Positions 58,947 to 58,978 of a DNA stretch of 58,978 bases are shown here, one piece after another. The notes beneath the pieces are model-generated. The model was not told where the DNA came from, did no database searches, and worked only from the letters and a program-made list of their open reading frames with translations. The position numbers and the translations under genes are program-made. The DNA is taken from assembly GCA_029265975.1 (NCBI GenBank), contig JAJUGN010000008.1:1-58978 (forward strand). Direction: 5' to 3'. Each line of letters begins with the position of its first letter. The first letter of the stretch is position 1. This stretch comes from Clostridiales bacterium. Lineage in GTDB: Bacteria; Bacillota; Clostridia; Oscillospirales; Oscillospiraceae.

Positions 58947-58978
58947 TTATTTTGTCCCTCCTTCCAGTTGAGTAACGC

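Overview
The window reads as chromosome from an anaerobic, endospore-forming member of the Clostridia. The evidence is a full germinant-receptor operon, an alpha/beta-type small acid-soluble spore protein (SASP), YtaF-like, GerM-like and CotH-family genes, strong GGAGG ribosome binding sites throughout, and moderately GC-rich DNA with long antisense shadow frames. No rRNA, tRNA, CRISPR array or transposase was seen. The left edge cuts a sodium/solute symporter. The right edge enters what looks like a phage-derived gene.

Layout. 1-6.4 kb: symporter, membrane-anchored hydrolase, then pstS-pstC-pstA behind a possible Pho box, with no pstB following. 6.4-10.4 kb: YtaF-like protein, a P2B-like calcium ATPase, an acetyltransferase. 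10.4-14 kb: a consensus promoter, a cobalamin riboswitch, cbiA, an inverted DUF4180 gene and cobQ. 14-20.8 kb: GerMN lipoprotein, a LysR regulator divergent from an FAD oxidoreductase with two tandem operator-like palindromes between them, an SH3/C39 secreted protein, and a diguanylate cyclase. 21-22.6 kb: SASP and small genes. 23-30 kb: CotH / DUF4956 / VTC-domain (polyphosphate polymerase-like) operon divergent from a two-component system, then a processive glycosyltransferase. 30.5-33 kb: bacteriohemerythrin, LysM-CAP protein, HD-domain protein and a small basic protein overlapping it. 33-40 kb: germination operon gerA-gerC followed by three successive gerB plus small two-helix subunit pairs. 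40-46.8 kb: a probable structured leader RNA with its own promoter and terminator, then a six-gene polyamine operon (arginine to agmatine to putrescine, plus two different routes to spermidine). 46.8-50 kb: asparagine synthase, small proteins, YerC. 50-57.8 kb: one long minus-strand operon uvrA - COG2426 protein - small membrane protein - recD2 - comFC - mreB-like. 58-59 kb: a tiny 26-residue peptide gene and a phage-type small gene.

The most unusual feature is a family of about 193-bp non-coding elements present four times (18944-19135, 28548-28740, 31883-32075, 58001-58194). Each is a chain of hairpins with imperfect terminal inverted repeats. Three of the four copies are bracketed exactly by a pair of nearly identical 23-26 nt hairpins that differ from copy to copy, as if the element had inserted at, and duplicated, a palindromic target. 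The second most interesting item is the unidentified leader RNA ahead of the polyamine operon.

Functional themes: spore formation and germination, phosphate and polyphosphate handling, cobalamin synthesis, polyamine synthesis and DNA repair. All assignments come from reading motifs and gene order; no database search was run.
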